DNA of 64,000 bases, from NCBI GenBank assembly GCA_003278425.1, contig QCFE01000006.1, positions 1 to 64,000 of the forward strand, written 5' to 3'. Both the position numbers and the translations under genes were made by a program. Positions within the stretch are counted from its first letter, which is position 1. Every line of letters begins with the position of its first letter. Source of the stretch: Prochlorococcus sp. AG-363-B11 (GTDB lineage Bacteria; Cyanobacteriota; Cyanobacteriia; PCC-6307; Cyanobiaceae). Below, piece by piece: positions 10,332 through 20,141 of this stretch. A model generated the notes under the pieces. That model did not search any database, was not told the origin of the DNA, and was given only the letters and a program-made list of their open reading frames with translations.

Positions 10332-11802
10332 AATTTAAATTATCTAATTCTGCAATTATTTCACTTATACCAGCTTGATTCTTAAATTCATTAAGACTTG
10401 ATAACTTCAATCCTTCCAATATTGAAACTAAAAGCAATTGACTCTCTTTAACCTTTGAATCGCTTTCTAATGCCTTCGCTAATTCTTCCCAGAACTTATC
10501 AATAGTTTTTGTACTTAGAATTTCGAGCTCTAAATCTTTCTTGGCAATTTGATCACCGGCATTTTTAGATAATCCTAATAGTGTATCAATCATGCTAGAG
10601 GCTAACTGATAACTTATAGCAGACTCTGCTTTTTCTATGGGCAAGTTTTTTTTTAAAACCTTTGGCAAAGAATTAATCTGAATATTTTTCTGGAGTGCAT
10701 ACTCAAAAAGTTCGATAAGCTGACTCCTCATATTTGGTCCAATCCTTCTAAGTATTAATGGGAGCCATATTCGAATGAATTCTGATAGCTCTGAGCTTTC
10801 TTTACTATTTATTGACTCGTAACTACATAGGCCTTTTACCTTCTGTGGGAGAACAGGTGATTTCACAATACTTTGTATTGAGTCAATAGCTTTTATGGTT
10901 AGAACTTCAAAAATTTCAATTGCTAGAACAGCAACTACCCATTGACTTACTGAAGAACGAATAGGCTCAATTGGAATAATTTTACTTTGCAGGAACCTTT
11001 CAGAAAATGGAATAATTCTAAGTAAACGACAGTAGGGCAATAGAAGAGGTAAGTCTATCCATCTTTTTAAGAAGGCTTTTTGTAAGCTAATACCTTGAAA
11101 ACGACTTCTAATTATATTTATTTTAATCAAGATGTCTAATAAAAATATAATTTGAAAAGGAAGATCTATTAACCATGTTCTGTCTATATAATCACCATTT
11201 CCATTAATATCTCTTGAATACCTTGAATTTAAAATAGGGATAATCTGCTTTCTCCAGAAATCCTTTTCTTCTTTCCAATCTAAACTTTTTAAGTAACTTA
11301 TACTTAAGAGTTTTTTGTTAGCATCCTTGAAATTTACAATTCCAGATTTGCTAATAATTAAATTTCTTACTGTCCTAACCTTGGCCAAATTTTTTTGCGA
11401 AGTTTGTATGTTACCTATATCTAAAAGACTATTTATTTTTAATTGATAACTTTCTAGAAGTTCTTTTAAATATGGATCTTCTAACCCTTTTTTAGTAATT
11501 TGAGTATCTATTTTTTGGAATAGGTATTTAATTTCCTTACTTGAAGGCTCAGCTTCCACACCTTTGAAGTGATCATAATATTGCGTGATATCTGGTAACC
11601 ATTTGAGTGACAACGAGATTGATGGTGAATTGAATAGGAAAGCAACTTGATTTGCCCAAATGCTTCTAAGTGGTAAGTAGCTAATATCAAAAACTATCCA
11701 ACCTAGGTTTATTATCGCAAGAAAAGCTATTAGCTTCTCCCATTGGATCAAGAAAGTGTAATTTGATATTTTTTTAACCTCTTGCCAACGAGGAATGGCC
11801 AT
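10294..11802 (-). CDS. Conserved cyanobacterial membrane protein, unknown function
   Basis: 502 residues. Hydrophobic segments near residues 22-45 (LIAFLAIINLGWIVFDISYL) and about 215-230 (FQIIFLLDILIKI) suggest an ion-channel-like or membrane-anchored N-terminal half. The C-terminal half is soluble and helical with Leu/Ile-rich heptads. The N-terminal motif IPRWQEVKKISNYTFLIQWE recalls a family conserved among cyanobacteria, but I cannot name a function. The 3' end overlaps the convergent ArsC-like gene by 38 bases, so each 3' end lies antisense to the other. It is divergent from lepB with an 81-base gap. Confidence 0.7.
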   Translation of the reverse strand: MAIPRWQEVKKISNYTFLIQWEKLIAFLAIINLGWIVFDISYLPLRSIWANQVAFLFNSPSISLSLKWLPDITQYYDHFKGVEAEPSSKEIKYLFQKIDTQITKKGLEDPYLKELLESYQLKINSLLDIGNIQTSQKNLAKVRTVRNLIISKSGIVNFKDANKKLLSISYLKSLDWKEEKDFWRKQIIPILNSRYSRDINGNGDYIDRTWLIDLPFQIIFLLDILIKINIIRSRFQGISLQKAFLKRWIDLPLLLPYCRLLRIIPFSERFLQSKIIPIEPIRSSVSQWVVAVLAIEIFEVLTIKAIDSIQSIVKSPVLPQKVKGLCSYESINSKESSELSEFIRIWLPLILRRIGPNMRSQLIELFEYALQKNIQINSLPKVLKKNLPIEKAESAISYQLASSMIDTLLGLSKNAGDQIAKKDLELEILSTKTIDKFWEELAKALESDSKVKESQLLLVSILEGLKLSSLNEFKNQAGISEIIAELDNLNFNSEKDPPKNPF

Positions 11803-11883
11803 GATTATCTACTCTTCAGTATTTTGAGTGATTTTATGTGTTATAAGACTATGGTAAGGAATTAAGCTCATTGAAGAGATTTT

Positions 11884-12591
11884 GTGATTAAATTTACGAA
11901 GAAAAATCAAGAAACAAAAAATATTCTTCCAATCAATTTTGATCTTCCACCGAAGTTGGCAAGGTTCTGGGATTTCTGGGGACCACTCTTTGTAACCTTC
12001 TCTCTCTACGCTGGAATTAAATGCTTTATTGCAGAGGCAAGATATATCCCTTCAGGGTCTATGCTGCCAACTCTTCAAATAAATGACCGACTTGTTGTAG
12101 AAAAACTTTCTTACCTTCGTAGAGCTCCTAAACATGGAGATATTGTTGTCTTCAATTCTCCATATTCCTTTAAAAAGAAATTGATTGCAATGCGTAAAGC
12201 CCCTCTCCCTTCTGACTTTACATGCTCTGTGGTTAATTTTCCTTTGCTTAATTTTTTTTCAGCTCTAGTTGATCCAGCATGCCATTCCTATATCAAGCGT
12301 GTTGTAGCTATTGGAGGAGATAATGTTTTTATTAATTCGGAAGGCAGAACCTTTGTTAATAATGAATTAATTGAAGAACCTTATGTGAGTAATTTCTGCC
12401 CTGCTTCGCAAGATGGGTTAAATATCTGTAGATCGTATGAGCTGACAGTCCCACTAAGACATGTTTTTGTTTTGGGTGATAATCGTCCTAATAGTTTAGA
12501 TAGCAGATCATGGGGTTCTCTTCCAGAAAATGAAATTCTTGGTAGAGCTGCTTGGAGATTCTGGCCGCTTAAGAGGATTGGTGGACTTTAA
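11884..12591 (+). CDS. lepB: Signal peptidase I
   Basis: Removes signal peptides from exported proteins at the plasma or thylakoid membrane. The 235-residue protein has one N-terminal membrane anchor (about residues 33-50), the catalytic Ser59 in YIPSGSMLPTLQ and Lys138 in YIKRVVAIGGD, plus the late box LGDNRPNSLDSRSWG. The start is GTG at 11884. The insertion before Lys138 contains two Cys residues that might pair. It ends 2 bases before the convergent dihydroorotase-like gene. Confidence 0.93.
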   Translation: MIKFTKKNQETKNILPINFDLPPKLARFWDFWGPLFVTFSLYAGIKCFIAEARYIPSGSMLPTLQINDRLVVEKLSYLRRAPKHGDIVVFNSPYSFKKKLIAMRKAPLPSDFTCSVVNFPLLNFFSALVDPACHSYIKRVVAIGGDNVFINSEGRTFVNNELIEEPYVSNFCPASQDGLNICRSYELTVPLRHVFVLGDNRPNSLDSRSWGSLPENEILGRAAWRFWPLKRIGGL

Positions 12592-12614
12592 GTTCAGCTT
12601 TTAAGCCCACAATC
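12576..12614. terminator. Imperfect inverted repeat across the lepB / dihydroorotase-like stops
   Basis: GATTG pairs with CAATC and inner segments TGG/CCA, CTT/AAG and AA/TT continue the stem, with one bulge and two mismatches, around a short loop. It spans the stop codons of two convergent genes and includes their last codons, so it could end transcription from both sides. No long T-run follows. Inferred from position and symmetry. Confidence 0.35.
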
Positions 12615-13856
12615 TATTACTTGCCCAATTATTTCTCCATCTTCCCAAGGTTGGTTTGAGGCAGTTCCGAACAGTTGACTATCGAGATCAGTATGTTGAA
12701 CCCATTGCTTTTTAGGGTCAAACAGGATCCATCGATTACTGAAAAGATTTAATTTTTCTTTTGGTAGATTTAGTACCTTTGAAGGACCAAAGCTAATTGC
12801 TTCCCACAATTCTTCAATGGACCACTGTGATTTTTCAATTAATTCTTGCCATAAAAAGGGGAGAACTAAGTGATAACCACTGAGGCCAGGAGTCCTTTCA
12901 ATAACTGGTTTTATAGTTTCTGTCTCATCTAGTGCAATTCCATTCACAGAAATACCAGTAAGAATTCCTCGTCGAAGCCCTTCTTTTAGTGCTTCCCTGT
13001 CCTTTGTATTTCCTAGAGAAGGCAAAACGCGTATGCCTATATCTGTAGAGGTGAGTAGTGATTGATCTGCTACAAGGTGCCACCAAGAAACTGTTGCAAG
13101 TGGCCTTATAGGACTACTTGCTAACATGGATACACCATCAGCAGTAGATAAATTCATAAGCCTAAGATTGAGTTCTGGATATTGTTTTTGTAATTCAAGT
13201 AAGATAGCTAGTGGGACAGTCTCACTAGCTAATGGATCTAAAGGCCACCCGGATCGAAGAGCTTCTACTCCTTCTCGGACAATTCCATAGCCCTGGATTG
13301 AAGGGTCTCTCGGTGCAACGAGAAGTGGTTTTTTTTGAAGTTCGTTTAACATGATTCCCTTTCTGAGTAGTTCAGTGGGAATTGCAGAATTATCGTCAGC
13401 TAATCCAATCGCACCATAGTCAAGTAAATCTTTATGTGGAGAAAGCTCTTTCCCTTCCCCTTTTTGACTAAAGCTTCCCCAAAGGTGAATTAATACATCT
13501 TTATTAAAGCCGTTTAGTGGATATAAACATTCTGGCTTATCTCTCCAGGTTGGGCTTTTTGGCAGCAGAGCTACCTGGCCATAGCCAGCATTTGCTGCTT
13601 TGAGAAGCAAAGTAGAAATTGTTTCTACTTTGTCATTAATATGATTTTCTAGGACTGAATGTGGGTCTACTAGACAAGGAGCTAGAAGAAGATGTTTAGC
13701 ATAAGTCGCTGGTATTTTATGTTTCTTTGCTTGGACTCGGGCTGCCTCTCCAAATGCTTGAATGTTTTTATTTATAATTAGAACTGCATCGGTAACAACT
13801 TTTCTATCAGGACCATGAAGAATTTGGATGGGATCAAGTAGATATGAGGTGTCCAT
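12594..13856 (-). CDS. Dihydroorotase-like protein, probably non-catalytic
   Basis: The 420-residue protein follows the amidohydrolase layout (YLLDPIQILHGPDRKVVTDA at the start, IGLADDN and late PSKVLNL segments), as in cyanobacterial PyrC-like proteins. The zinc-binding motif, normally DPHVHLRE, reads DPHSVLEN at residues 64-71, losing the second His and the substrate Arg. By analogy with degenerate dihydroorotases that act as structural partners of aspartate transcarbamoylase, it may be non-catalytic. I start at the ATG at 13856, 4 bases after the upstream stop; the longer frame (13895) overlaps that gene. It converges on lepB. Confidence 0.75.
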   Translation of the reverse strand: MDTSYLLDPIQILHGPDRKVVTDAVLIINKNIQAFGEAARVQAKKHKIPATYAKHLLLAPCLVDPHSVLENHINDKVETISTLLLKAANAGYGQVALLPKSPTWRDKPECLYPLNGFNKDVLIHLWGSFSQKGEGKELSPHKDLLDYGAIGLADDNSAIPTELLRKGIMLNELQKKPLLVAPRDPSIQGYGIVREGVEALRSGWPLDPLASETVPLAILLELQKQYPELNLRLMNLSTADGVSMLASSPIRPLATVSWWHLVADQSLLTSTDIGIRVLPSLGNTKDREALKEGLRRGILTGISVNGIALDETETIKPVIERTPGLSGYHLVLPFLWQELIEKSQWSIEELWEAISFGPSKVLNLPKEKLNLFSNRWILFDPKKQWVQHTDLDSQLFGTASNQPWEDGEIIGQVIDCGLKS

Positions 13857-13860
13857 AAGC

Positions 13861-15192
13861 TTAGAGTGCTCCTTGGGCTGTCTTATCAATAACACCTCCT
13901 AAATGTGAGGTAATATTTAGGCAGCAAATGACATCTGGTAAATCTTTATCCTTGGATATATCTACTATAGTAATACCACCATTCCCTTGCTTGACTTTCC
14001 ATATGTCGGAATTAGATAGCCCAAGAAGGTCGCAAAGAATAGTTTTATTCACTGCATCATGTGCAACTATTAGTACTGTTTCATGAGGTAAAAGGCTGTT
14101 GCGAATATTTTCCCAGCATTTAACTGCACGAATGGATACGTCTTTTATATTTTCGCCTTCAGGCATCTGAACATTCTCTGGAGAATTTTGCCAAGTTAGA
14201 AGTAATTCCCCCCAAGAGGATTTGATCTCCGATTCTAGCTTCCCTTCCCAAAGCCCATGGCTTATTTCCATTAGATCTTTTTTGGTTTCGATTTTAGTAG
14301 TTGATTGAGTTCCTAAAATAATCTTTGCTGTTTCCGTAGGCCTGGACATGCAACTACTAAAGACTCGATCGAAATTCACTCCATCTAAGAATCTACCAGC
14401 TGCAACTGCTTGCTCCTTTCCATTGCTATTCAGAGGAATATCTATTTGCCCTTGGAACCTACCTTCCTTGTTCCAATCTGTTTCTCCATGCCGAACAAGA
14501 ATCATTCTCCCATGCTGTCCTTTTAAGGGAAATTTAGGTTCTAAATGAGCTGTGCTATTTAGAGATTCAATTTGAAGATCAACTTGAGTGCCATTTTCAA
14601 TTTTTAGGTTGAAAACTGATATTGACGCATTATCTAGCTTGATTCTTCTTAGACCAGCCTTTGGATTTCCTAATAATTTCATTATCAGACAACGTAATAT
14701 TGCATTGTGAGCAACAATAATTATGTTTTTGTCCTCTCCTGAAGTATGTGTTGAGAAAATCTTCTTTAAGAATCGCTCAGCTTGATCCATTAACTCTTGA
14801 ATAGGGTTATAAGTAATCCCATCTTCTCGTTTAATTATCAGCTCACTTGGCGATTTTTTCCAAGTTAGGTATGACTCGGGATACTTAGTTTTAACTTCAT
14901 CAATAGTAAGCCCAGTCCAGGGAGCTAGATCTACTTCTAGAAGGTCATTGTCGAGGATTAAACTTTTATTGGTTGAGTGAATCTTTAGCAATTCTGATGC
15001 TGTATCTGCAGCTCTTTTAAGGGGAGAGCTATAAATTGCATTAATTGGTAACCCTTTTAGAGTTTCTCCTACTTTTGAGGCTTGTTTAAACCCTTCTGGA
15101 GAAAGTGTTGAAAGATCGTTGCGACCTTGTATTCGATTCTCACGGTTGAAACTACTTAAACCATGACGTATTAGTAGAAGGCGTAAGGTCAT
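13861..15192 (-). CDS. Two-domain histidine phosphatase (phosphoglycerate-mutase-like)
   Basis: 443 residues holding two tandem histidine phosphatase domains. Domain 1 has LIRHGLSSFN with catalytic His10 and a second His at VAHN near 162. Domain 2 has LVRHGETDWN with His235 and VAHDAVNK near 387. Both keep the RHG core and the later His, so both could be active. Cyanobacterial homologues are usually annotated GpmB. Substrate could be phosphoglycerate, phosphoserine or another phosphoester. It probably forms an operon with the downstream dihydroorotase-like gene and is divergent from the protease at 15301. Confidence 0.8.
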   Translation of the reverse strand: MTLRLLLIRHGLSSFNRENRIQGRNDLSTLSPEGFKQASKVGETLKGLPINAIYSSPLKRAADTASELLKIHSTNKSLILDNDLLEVDLAPWTGLTIDEVKTKYPESYLTWKKSPSELIIKREDGITYNPIQELMDQAERFLKKIFSTHTSGEDKNIIIVAHNAILRCLIMKLLGNPKAGLRRIKLDNASISVFNLKIENGTQVDLQIESLNSTAHLEPKFPLKGQHGRMILVRHGETDWNKEGRFQGQIDIPLNSNGKEQAVAAGRFLDGVNFDRVFSSCMSRPTETAKIILGTQSTTKIETKKDLMEISHGLWEGKLESEIKSSWGELLLTWQNSPENVQMPEGENIKDVSIRAVKCWENIRNSLLPHETVLIVAHDAVNKTILCDLLGLSNSDIWKVKQGNGGITIVDISKDKDLPDVICCLNITSHLGGVIDKTAQGAL

Positions 15193-15300
15193 TGGCAGAG
15201 GTTTTTTACGAATTCATCCGATGGATACTCTGCCAACCTAATGTTGATTTGGGAATGAGGGTTGATTTTTGCTCATTTCGTTTCTTTGAGCTTATTTTTC

Positions 15301-16656
15301 ATGAAGGAAAACACCCCTGGCTGGAAAGTTTTGTTGGCAATTTTCTCTATTTTGCTAACAGTTCTAGTTTGGCAACGTGGGTTGCAAGAAAGTTTTGATA
15401 GACCTTCTGTTAGTCCTAAGCTTGCACTTAATCAAAGGGAGATGGCTCTTTTAGCAGAACCTTCGCTTCCAAAAACTTTAAGACCATTGTTAGTGGGAGA
15501 GGATCCAAAGTTAGAACTGAAAAGAACGTTGAGTGAACTTGATATTAGTCAGCTTGATAATAGAGAGAGGCTTTTACTTGCGTCGATAGAAGCATCTGAT
15601 GATAAGCGTCGCTACCTTTTAAATGAAAATTTTTCAGAGCCATCTCTCGAGAAAATTAGGGTCAATTTTTTGCAGAGTCTTGAGAAGCAAAATACCCCAA
15701 ATGCTTTGTTGGATAATATTCAATCTGTGAAAGTAGATCCACTTTTGTATAGGCTTTCTTGCCTTTCTATAGGTGGCACTCCTGACATTTGTTTTGATGC
15801 TAGGGCTTCAAGGCAAATGGCTCTGAGGTTGAGTTTGAGTCAATTGCTGCCTCTTTTTGCAATATTGCTTGGGATATTTTTATTAATTGGTCAAGGTTGG
15901 CTTTTTATACGTAAGAGAACTCTTCCATGGCCAGAAGTTTCTTCTCTCCCTCTCTCAACTATTGACATGGTACTTTTGGTTGCAGGTGGATTTGTTGTAT
16001 TAGGAGAGCTTTTTACTCCGTTGATTTCACTACCTTTAAGTGAGGTTTTCACTAGAGAAGTCCCTAGCCCTTTAAAAGAGTCTTTAAAAGTTTTGATTGG
16101 GTATATTGCCATGACTGTCCCTCCATTGCTAATTCTTAGGCAACAAATAAATAGCATTACTCTTGATGTTGTAGAAGGAGGTTGGATTCAATGGGGATTT
16201 GGATCATTTAGAAAATCATTTTTTGAGGCCTTAAAAGGATGGCTAATGGTCATGCCTTTGGTCCTTTTAGTAAGTTGGTTGACAACCTTCTTTTTTGGAG
16301 ATCCTGGAGGGAGTAATCCCTTATTAGAAATGGTTTTGAGTAGCAAAAATTTCTTGGCTTTATTGGTTCTTTTTATCACGACTGTTTTGATGGCACCATT
16401 TTTTGAAGAACTAGTTTTTAGAGGAGTACTGTTACCAGTTTTAGTTAATAAACAAGGACGAACCTTAGCAATATCAGTTAGCGCCTTGGTATTTGCGTTG
16501 GCACACTTAAGTGTTGGTGAGATGCCAGCTCTCTTTGTATTGGGAATGGGACTTGCTATTTTGCGATTAAGCTCTTCACGTTTATTACCATGCGTGCTTA
16601 TGCATTCTTTGTGGAACGGAGTTACTTTTGTAAATCTATTAGTACTCAGTGGTTGA
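15301..16656 (+). CDS. CPBP-family intramembrane metalloprotease
   Basis: Multi-pass membrane protein of the CAAX-protease/bacteriocin-processing family. I start at the ATG at 15301 (MKENTPGWKVLL), giving 451 residues; the longer frame uses a weak start at 15262. The catalytic motif FFEELVFRG lies near residue 368, followed by FALAHLS near 398 and HSLWNG near 436, the three His/Glu boxes of the family. A large N-terminal soluble region (about 40-170) lies between the first membrane segment and the core. The substrate is unknown. Confidence 0.82.
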   Translation: MKENTPGWKVLLAIFSILLTVLVWQRGLQESFDRPSVSPKLALNQREMALLAEPSLPKTLRPLLVGEDPKLELKRTLSELDISQLDNRERLLLASIEASDDKRRYLLNENFSEPSLEKIRVNFLQSLEKQNTPNALLDNIQSVKVDPLLYRLSCLSIGGTPDICFDARASRQMALRLSLSQLLPLFAILLGIFLLIGQGWLFIRKRTLPWPEVSSLPLSTIDMVLLVAGGFVVLGELFTPLISLPLSEVFTREVPSPLKESLKVLIGYIAMTVPPLLILRQQINSITLDVVEGGWIQWGFGSFRKSFFEALKGWLMVMPLVLLVSWLTTFFFGDPGGSNPLLEMVLSSKNFLALLVLFITTVLMAPFFEELVFRGVLLPVLVNKQGRTLAISVSALVFALAHLSVGEMPALFVLGMGLAILRLSSSRLLPCVLMHSLWNGVTFVNLLVLSG

Positions 16657-16741
16657 ATAAAATTTTTTAAATCAGTTCTTTAGTATTGACTTGCATGGTT
16701 ATGAACCTAATGGTTGACTTGATTAATGATTAAAATTTTTA

Positions 16742-17206
16742 GTGGTTCCTTTTAAGCATAATAATTCGGGATCGGGCTTACGGGAGAATTATTCAAAGAA
16801 AGCGCTTTCTTTTTTAAAAGCTTCATTTGCTACTACAAATATTTCAAGAAAGTATCCACTTTTATTAAGTTTGCATAGAAGTATTGATGGTGCACTTGCA
16901 GGAGTTATTATTTCTGGCGCGCTTATGACTGGCTTAGCCCTGCATTCTCAACATCTTTGGACTCTTAACTTTTCTAAACTTCATCTTACAAGAGACCTGA
17001 TTCATCGAATGGAGGAGTCAACAGCAATACTCGAGAGATATTTTCTTGCAAGTGCCTCTGCTCCCAACGCTATGGTCTCAACTAAGTCGGCGCATTTAAT
17101 TTATATTGATAAACCTTTAGCAAATAAGTCTCCAATTAAGGACTTTATCGGGACTATTCACCGTGGCATAAACTCTTTGCCACAGCAAATTTTAAATGGC
17201 TATTAA
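16742..17206 (+). CDS. FtsL-like single-span protein upstream of ftsI
   Basis: 154 residues starting with GTG. A cytoplasmic N-terminus of about 50 residues precedes one hydrophobic segment (ALAGVIISGALMTGLAL, about 56-72), then a helical stretch (TRDLIHRMEESTAILERYFL) and a polar tail. Its stop overlaps the ftsI start by one base (TAATG), which implies translational coupling. The size, topology and position match FtsL, the small divisome protein encoded before FtsI in many bacteria. Sequence similarity is too weak to prove this, so the name is inference. Confidence 0.6.
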   Translation: MVPFKHNNSGSGLRENYSKKALSFLKASFATTNISRKYPLLLSLHRSIDGALAGVIISGALMTGLALHSQHLWTLNFSKLHLTRDLIHRMEESTAILERYFLASASAPNAMVSTKSAHLIYIDKPLANKSPIKDFIGTIHRGINSLPQQILNGY

Positions 17207-19008
17207 TGGGAATCAATAAATCTCATCATTCGTCACCTTTGAGAAGGAAACGTCTAAAGGTCTCACCGCTTCCTCCTATACCACCTTTTAGATTAAAACT
17301 TACATTCTCGCTTCTTTGTTTGGCTTTGTTAGCGTTAATGGGTAGAGTTGCACATTTACAATTAGTTCAGGGCCTTGCACTAGAGGCACGTGCTCGAGAT
17401 TATCAAACAAGAAAGATTAAACCATTAGGGAGGAGACGCTCTATTGTCGACCGTCGAGGAAGATTAATAGCATTAGATGAAAAGAGGTTTAGGCTGTATG
17501 CACACCCTTCCAATTTTAAATTTGCTGGGGATGTACAAGGTGTATCTCGTAGACCAGAAGAGGTTGCAGAAAAACTTGAGAGGTTATTGCCTTTAAAAAA
17601 GAAGAAATTAATTGATGCTTTTTACGCCAAAGAAACTGGCGTTAAATTAATAGAGGGGTTAACGCCAGCAATTGCATCCAAAATACAAAATCTTCGCATT
17701 GATGGATTAGAGCTAGACCCTTATGTTCAGAGAATTTACCCTCAAGATGAATTGTTTGCAAACGTTGTTGGTTTTTTAGATTACGATCGAGTTCCTCAAG
17801 CTGGTCTTGAGTTAAGTCTAAATAATGAGATTTTGCAAAGAGAGAAATCTAGGAGTTATAGATTCGGGAGGGATGGAACTCCTTTGCCAACGGATATCGA
17901 AGCTGGTGTATTTGCTATTAAGAACGACCATGTCAATTTAACTCTTGACGCACGATTGCAAGAAGTAGCCGTAAAGGCGCTTAGTGAGCAATTAGATGCT
18001 TGGAAAGCTAGAAAAGGTGTGGCAATTGTAATGAATGTCGACAATGGTGAGATCTTAACTCTTGCATCAGCTCCAACATATGATCCTAATAAATACTGGG
18101 AGTATCCACCAACTTTATATAAGGAGTGGTCTGTTCAAGAATTATTTGAACCAGGGTCAACTTTTAAACCTATAAACCTTGCGTTGGCGCTTGAGGAAGG
18201 AGCAATTGAACCAAATGGGACTGTATATGATTCAGGAATTGTAAATGTAGGGGGATGGCCTTTAACGAATTGGAACAATAAGCCTAATGGGCTTCTTGAT
18301 TTTGCAAAAGTTCTTCAGGTTTCTAGTAATGTCGCAATGGTGAATATTATCCAGAAGCTTAATCCTTCAAATTACTGGGATCGATTAAACCAATTAGGGA
18401 TAAGCAATGCCCCTATAACAGACTTACTTGGGGCGGTTCCAGGTCACCTTAAAGAAAAGGAGATCTTTGTAAGGCAACCTATTCATCAAGCAGTTGCATC
18501 ATATGGGCAAGGTTTTTCTATAACACCATTGAAATTAGTCCAATTACATGCTTTGATCGCAAACGGTGGAAGACTAGTCAAACCTCACATAAGGAAAGGC
18601 TTCACTCACTCAACTACTACTTCTAAAGAGGTATTGAAAGAAAATGATTTGCTTTTAAGCCCTGATGTAACTAAAACGGTTCTGGAGTGGATGGAATCAG
18701 TTGTTGAGAATGGAAGCGGTAAAGGTGTCAAAATTAATAATTATCGAATAGGAGGTAAAACTGGTACTGCTGATCAAACAAATGATGGGATTAATTATGA
18801 TTCTAAAATTTGTAGTTTCATCGCAATTTTACCAGTTGACAATCCGAGATTCGTTGTAGCAGTTGCAATAGATAGTCCTAAAAAACCATATGCTTATGGC
18901 TCTACTGTTGCTGTACCAGTGGCTAAAAAAATCATTGAAAGTTTAATTGTTATTGAAAAGATTCCCCCCAGAAATGATCAGACTAATTTTTTATCAGCGC
19001 AGGGATAA
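17206..19008 (+). CDS. ftsI: Penicillin-binding protein 2/3 (septal peptidoglycan transpeptidase)
   Basis: Cross-links septal peptidoglycan in the periplasm. The 600-residue protein has a basic cytoplasmic tail, one membrane anchor (about residues 30-48), a dimerisation domain containing GRRRSIVDRRGRLIALD, and the transpeptidase domain with SxxK at Ser318-Lys321 (GSTFKPIN), SSN at 373-375 and KTG at 518-520. All catalytic motifs are intact. It follows the FtsL-like gene with a one-base overlap, supporting a division role. Confidence 0.93.
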   Translation: MGINKSHHSSPLRRKRLKVSPLPPIPPFRLKLTFSLLCLALLALMGRVAHLQLVQGLALEARARDYQTRKIKPLGRRRSIVDRRGRLIALDEKRFRLYAHPSNFKFAGDVQGVSRRPEEVAEKLERLLPLKKKKLIDAFYAKETGVKLIEGLTPAIASKIQNLRIDGLELDPYVQRIYPQDELFANVVGFLDYDRVPQAGLELSLNNEILQREKSRSYRFGRDGTPLPTDIEAGVFAIKNDHVNLTLDARLQEVAVKALSEQLDAWKARKGVAIVMNVDNGEILTLASAPTYDPNKYWEYPPTLYKEWSVQELFEPGSTFKPINLALALEEGAIEPNGTVYDSGIVNVGGWPLTNWNNKPNGLLDFAKVLQVSSNVAMVNIIQKLNPSNYWDRLNQLGISNAPITDLLGAVPGHLKEKEIFVRQPIHQAVASYGQGFSITPLKLVQLHALIANGGRLVKPHIRKGFTHSTTTSKEVLKENDLLLSPDVTKTVLEWMESVVENGSGKGVKINNYRIGGKTGTADQTNDGINYDSKICSFIAILPVDNPRFVVAVAIDSPKKPYAYGSTVAVPVAKKIIESLIVIEKIPPRNDQTNFLSAQG

Positions 19009-19090
19009 GCCTGTTGAAAGGGATATATAAGGATGAAATCACAATGAAATTTCGCTAGCTTATATAAATTAAAAGCAATTGGTGCAAAAC

Positions 19091-20098
19091 ATGGCAAGTT
19101 TGCTTGAACAGCTTTCATCGATGACTGTTGTTGTCGCTGATACTGGTGACATAGAGGCAATTCGAGAGTTTCAACCAAGAGATGCAACAACTAACCCGTC
19201 ATTAATCTTGGCAGCTGCTCAGATAGCTGCCTATCAAGATTTAATTGACCAATCGCTGAAATTTTCTAGAGAAAAGAGTGGCCCTCTTGCATCATTTGAT
19301 GAAGTCGCTAGAGAGGCTTTAGACGAGATATGTGTAATTTTTGGTAAAGAAATTCTTAAGATTATCCCTGGAAGAGTGTCTACTGAAGTTGATGCTAGGT
19401 TGAGTTTTGACAAGGATGCAACTATTAATAAGGCTCGGAAACTTATTAATCTATACAAGCAAGCTGGAATAAGTAAGGATAGAGTCTTAATTAAAATTGC
19501 TTCCACTTGGGAAGGGATTAAGGCTGCAGAGGTTTTAGAAAAAGAGGGTATTCACTGCAACTTAACATTGCTATTTGGCTTTTCTCAGGCTATTGCTTGT
19601 GCAGAGGCAGGAGTAACATTGATATCACCTTTTGTAGGTCGTATTTTAGATTGGTATAAGGCAGAAACTGGGAAAGAGTCTTACCCTGGTAACGAAGATC
19701 CTGGTGTTATTTCAGTTTCAAAGATCTTTAATTACTACAAGTCTCACAATTATAGAACTGAGGTCATGGGAGCAAGCTTTAGAAATGTTGATGAAATATT
19801 GGAATTAGCTGGTTGTGACTTATTAACAATATCACCGAAGTTTTTAAAGGAATTGGAAAATGACAATTCAAACTTAACTAGAAAGTTGGACCCATTAAAA
19901 CTATCGGGCTCTTCGGATAGGATTCACTTAAATGAAGTTGATTTTAAGATTATGTTAAAATCAGATCGTATGGCTTCTGAAAAACTTCAAGAAGGAATTG
20001 TTAATTTTAGCAAAGCAATTGAACAGTTGGAAATTCAATTAAAAGATAGACTTTGTGCTATTGAGAATGACTCATCAGTTATATTAAGTGCAATGTAA
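19091..20098 (+). CDS. tal: Transaldolase
   Basis: Moves a dihydroxyacetone unit between sugar phosphates in the pentose phosphate pathway, which in Prochlorococcus supports dark carbohydrate use. I start at the ATG at 19091 ([20 protein letters not shown]); in-frame TTG and GTG lie just upstream. The 335 residues include [10 protein letters not shown] near 30-39 and the Schiff-base Lys in [12 protein letters not shown] near 130-141, followed by [20 protein letters not shown]. There is no C-terminal EF-hand extension of the kind found in some cyanobacterial transaldolases. Confidence 0.95.
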   Translation: MASLLEQLSSMTVVVADTGDIEAIREFQPRDATTNPSLILAAAQIAAYQDLIDQSLKFSREKSGPLASFDEVAREALDEICVIFGKEILKIIPGRVSTEVDARLSFDKDATINKARKLINLYKQAGISKDRVLIKIASTWEGIKAAEVLEKEGIHCNLTLLFGFSQAIACAEAGVTLISPFVGRILDWYKAETGKESYPGNEDPGVISVSKIFNYYKSHNYRTEVMGASFRNVDEILELAGCDLLTISPKFLKELENDNSNLTRKLDPLKLSGSSDRIHLNEVDFKIMLKSDRMASEKLQEGIVNFSKAIEQLEIQLKDRLCAIENDSSVILSAM

Positions 20099-20141
20099 AA
20101 TAAGAACTTCAATTAAATAATTTCATATATTAATAACATTA

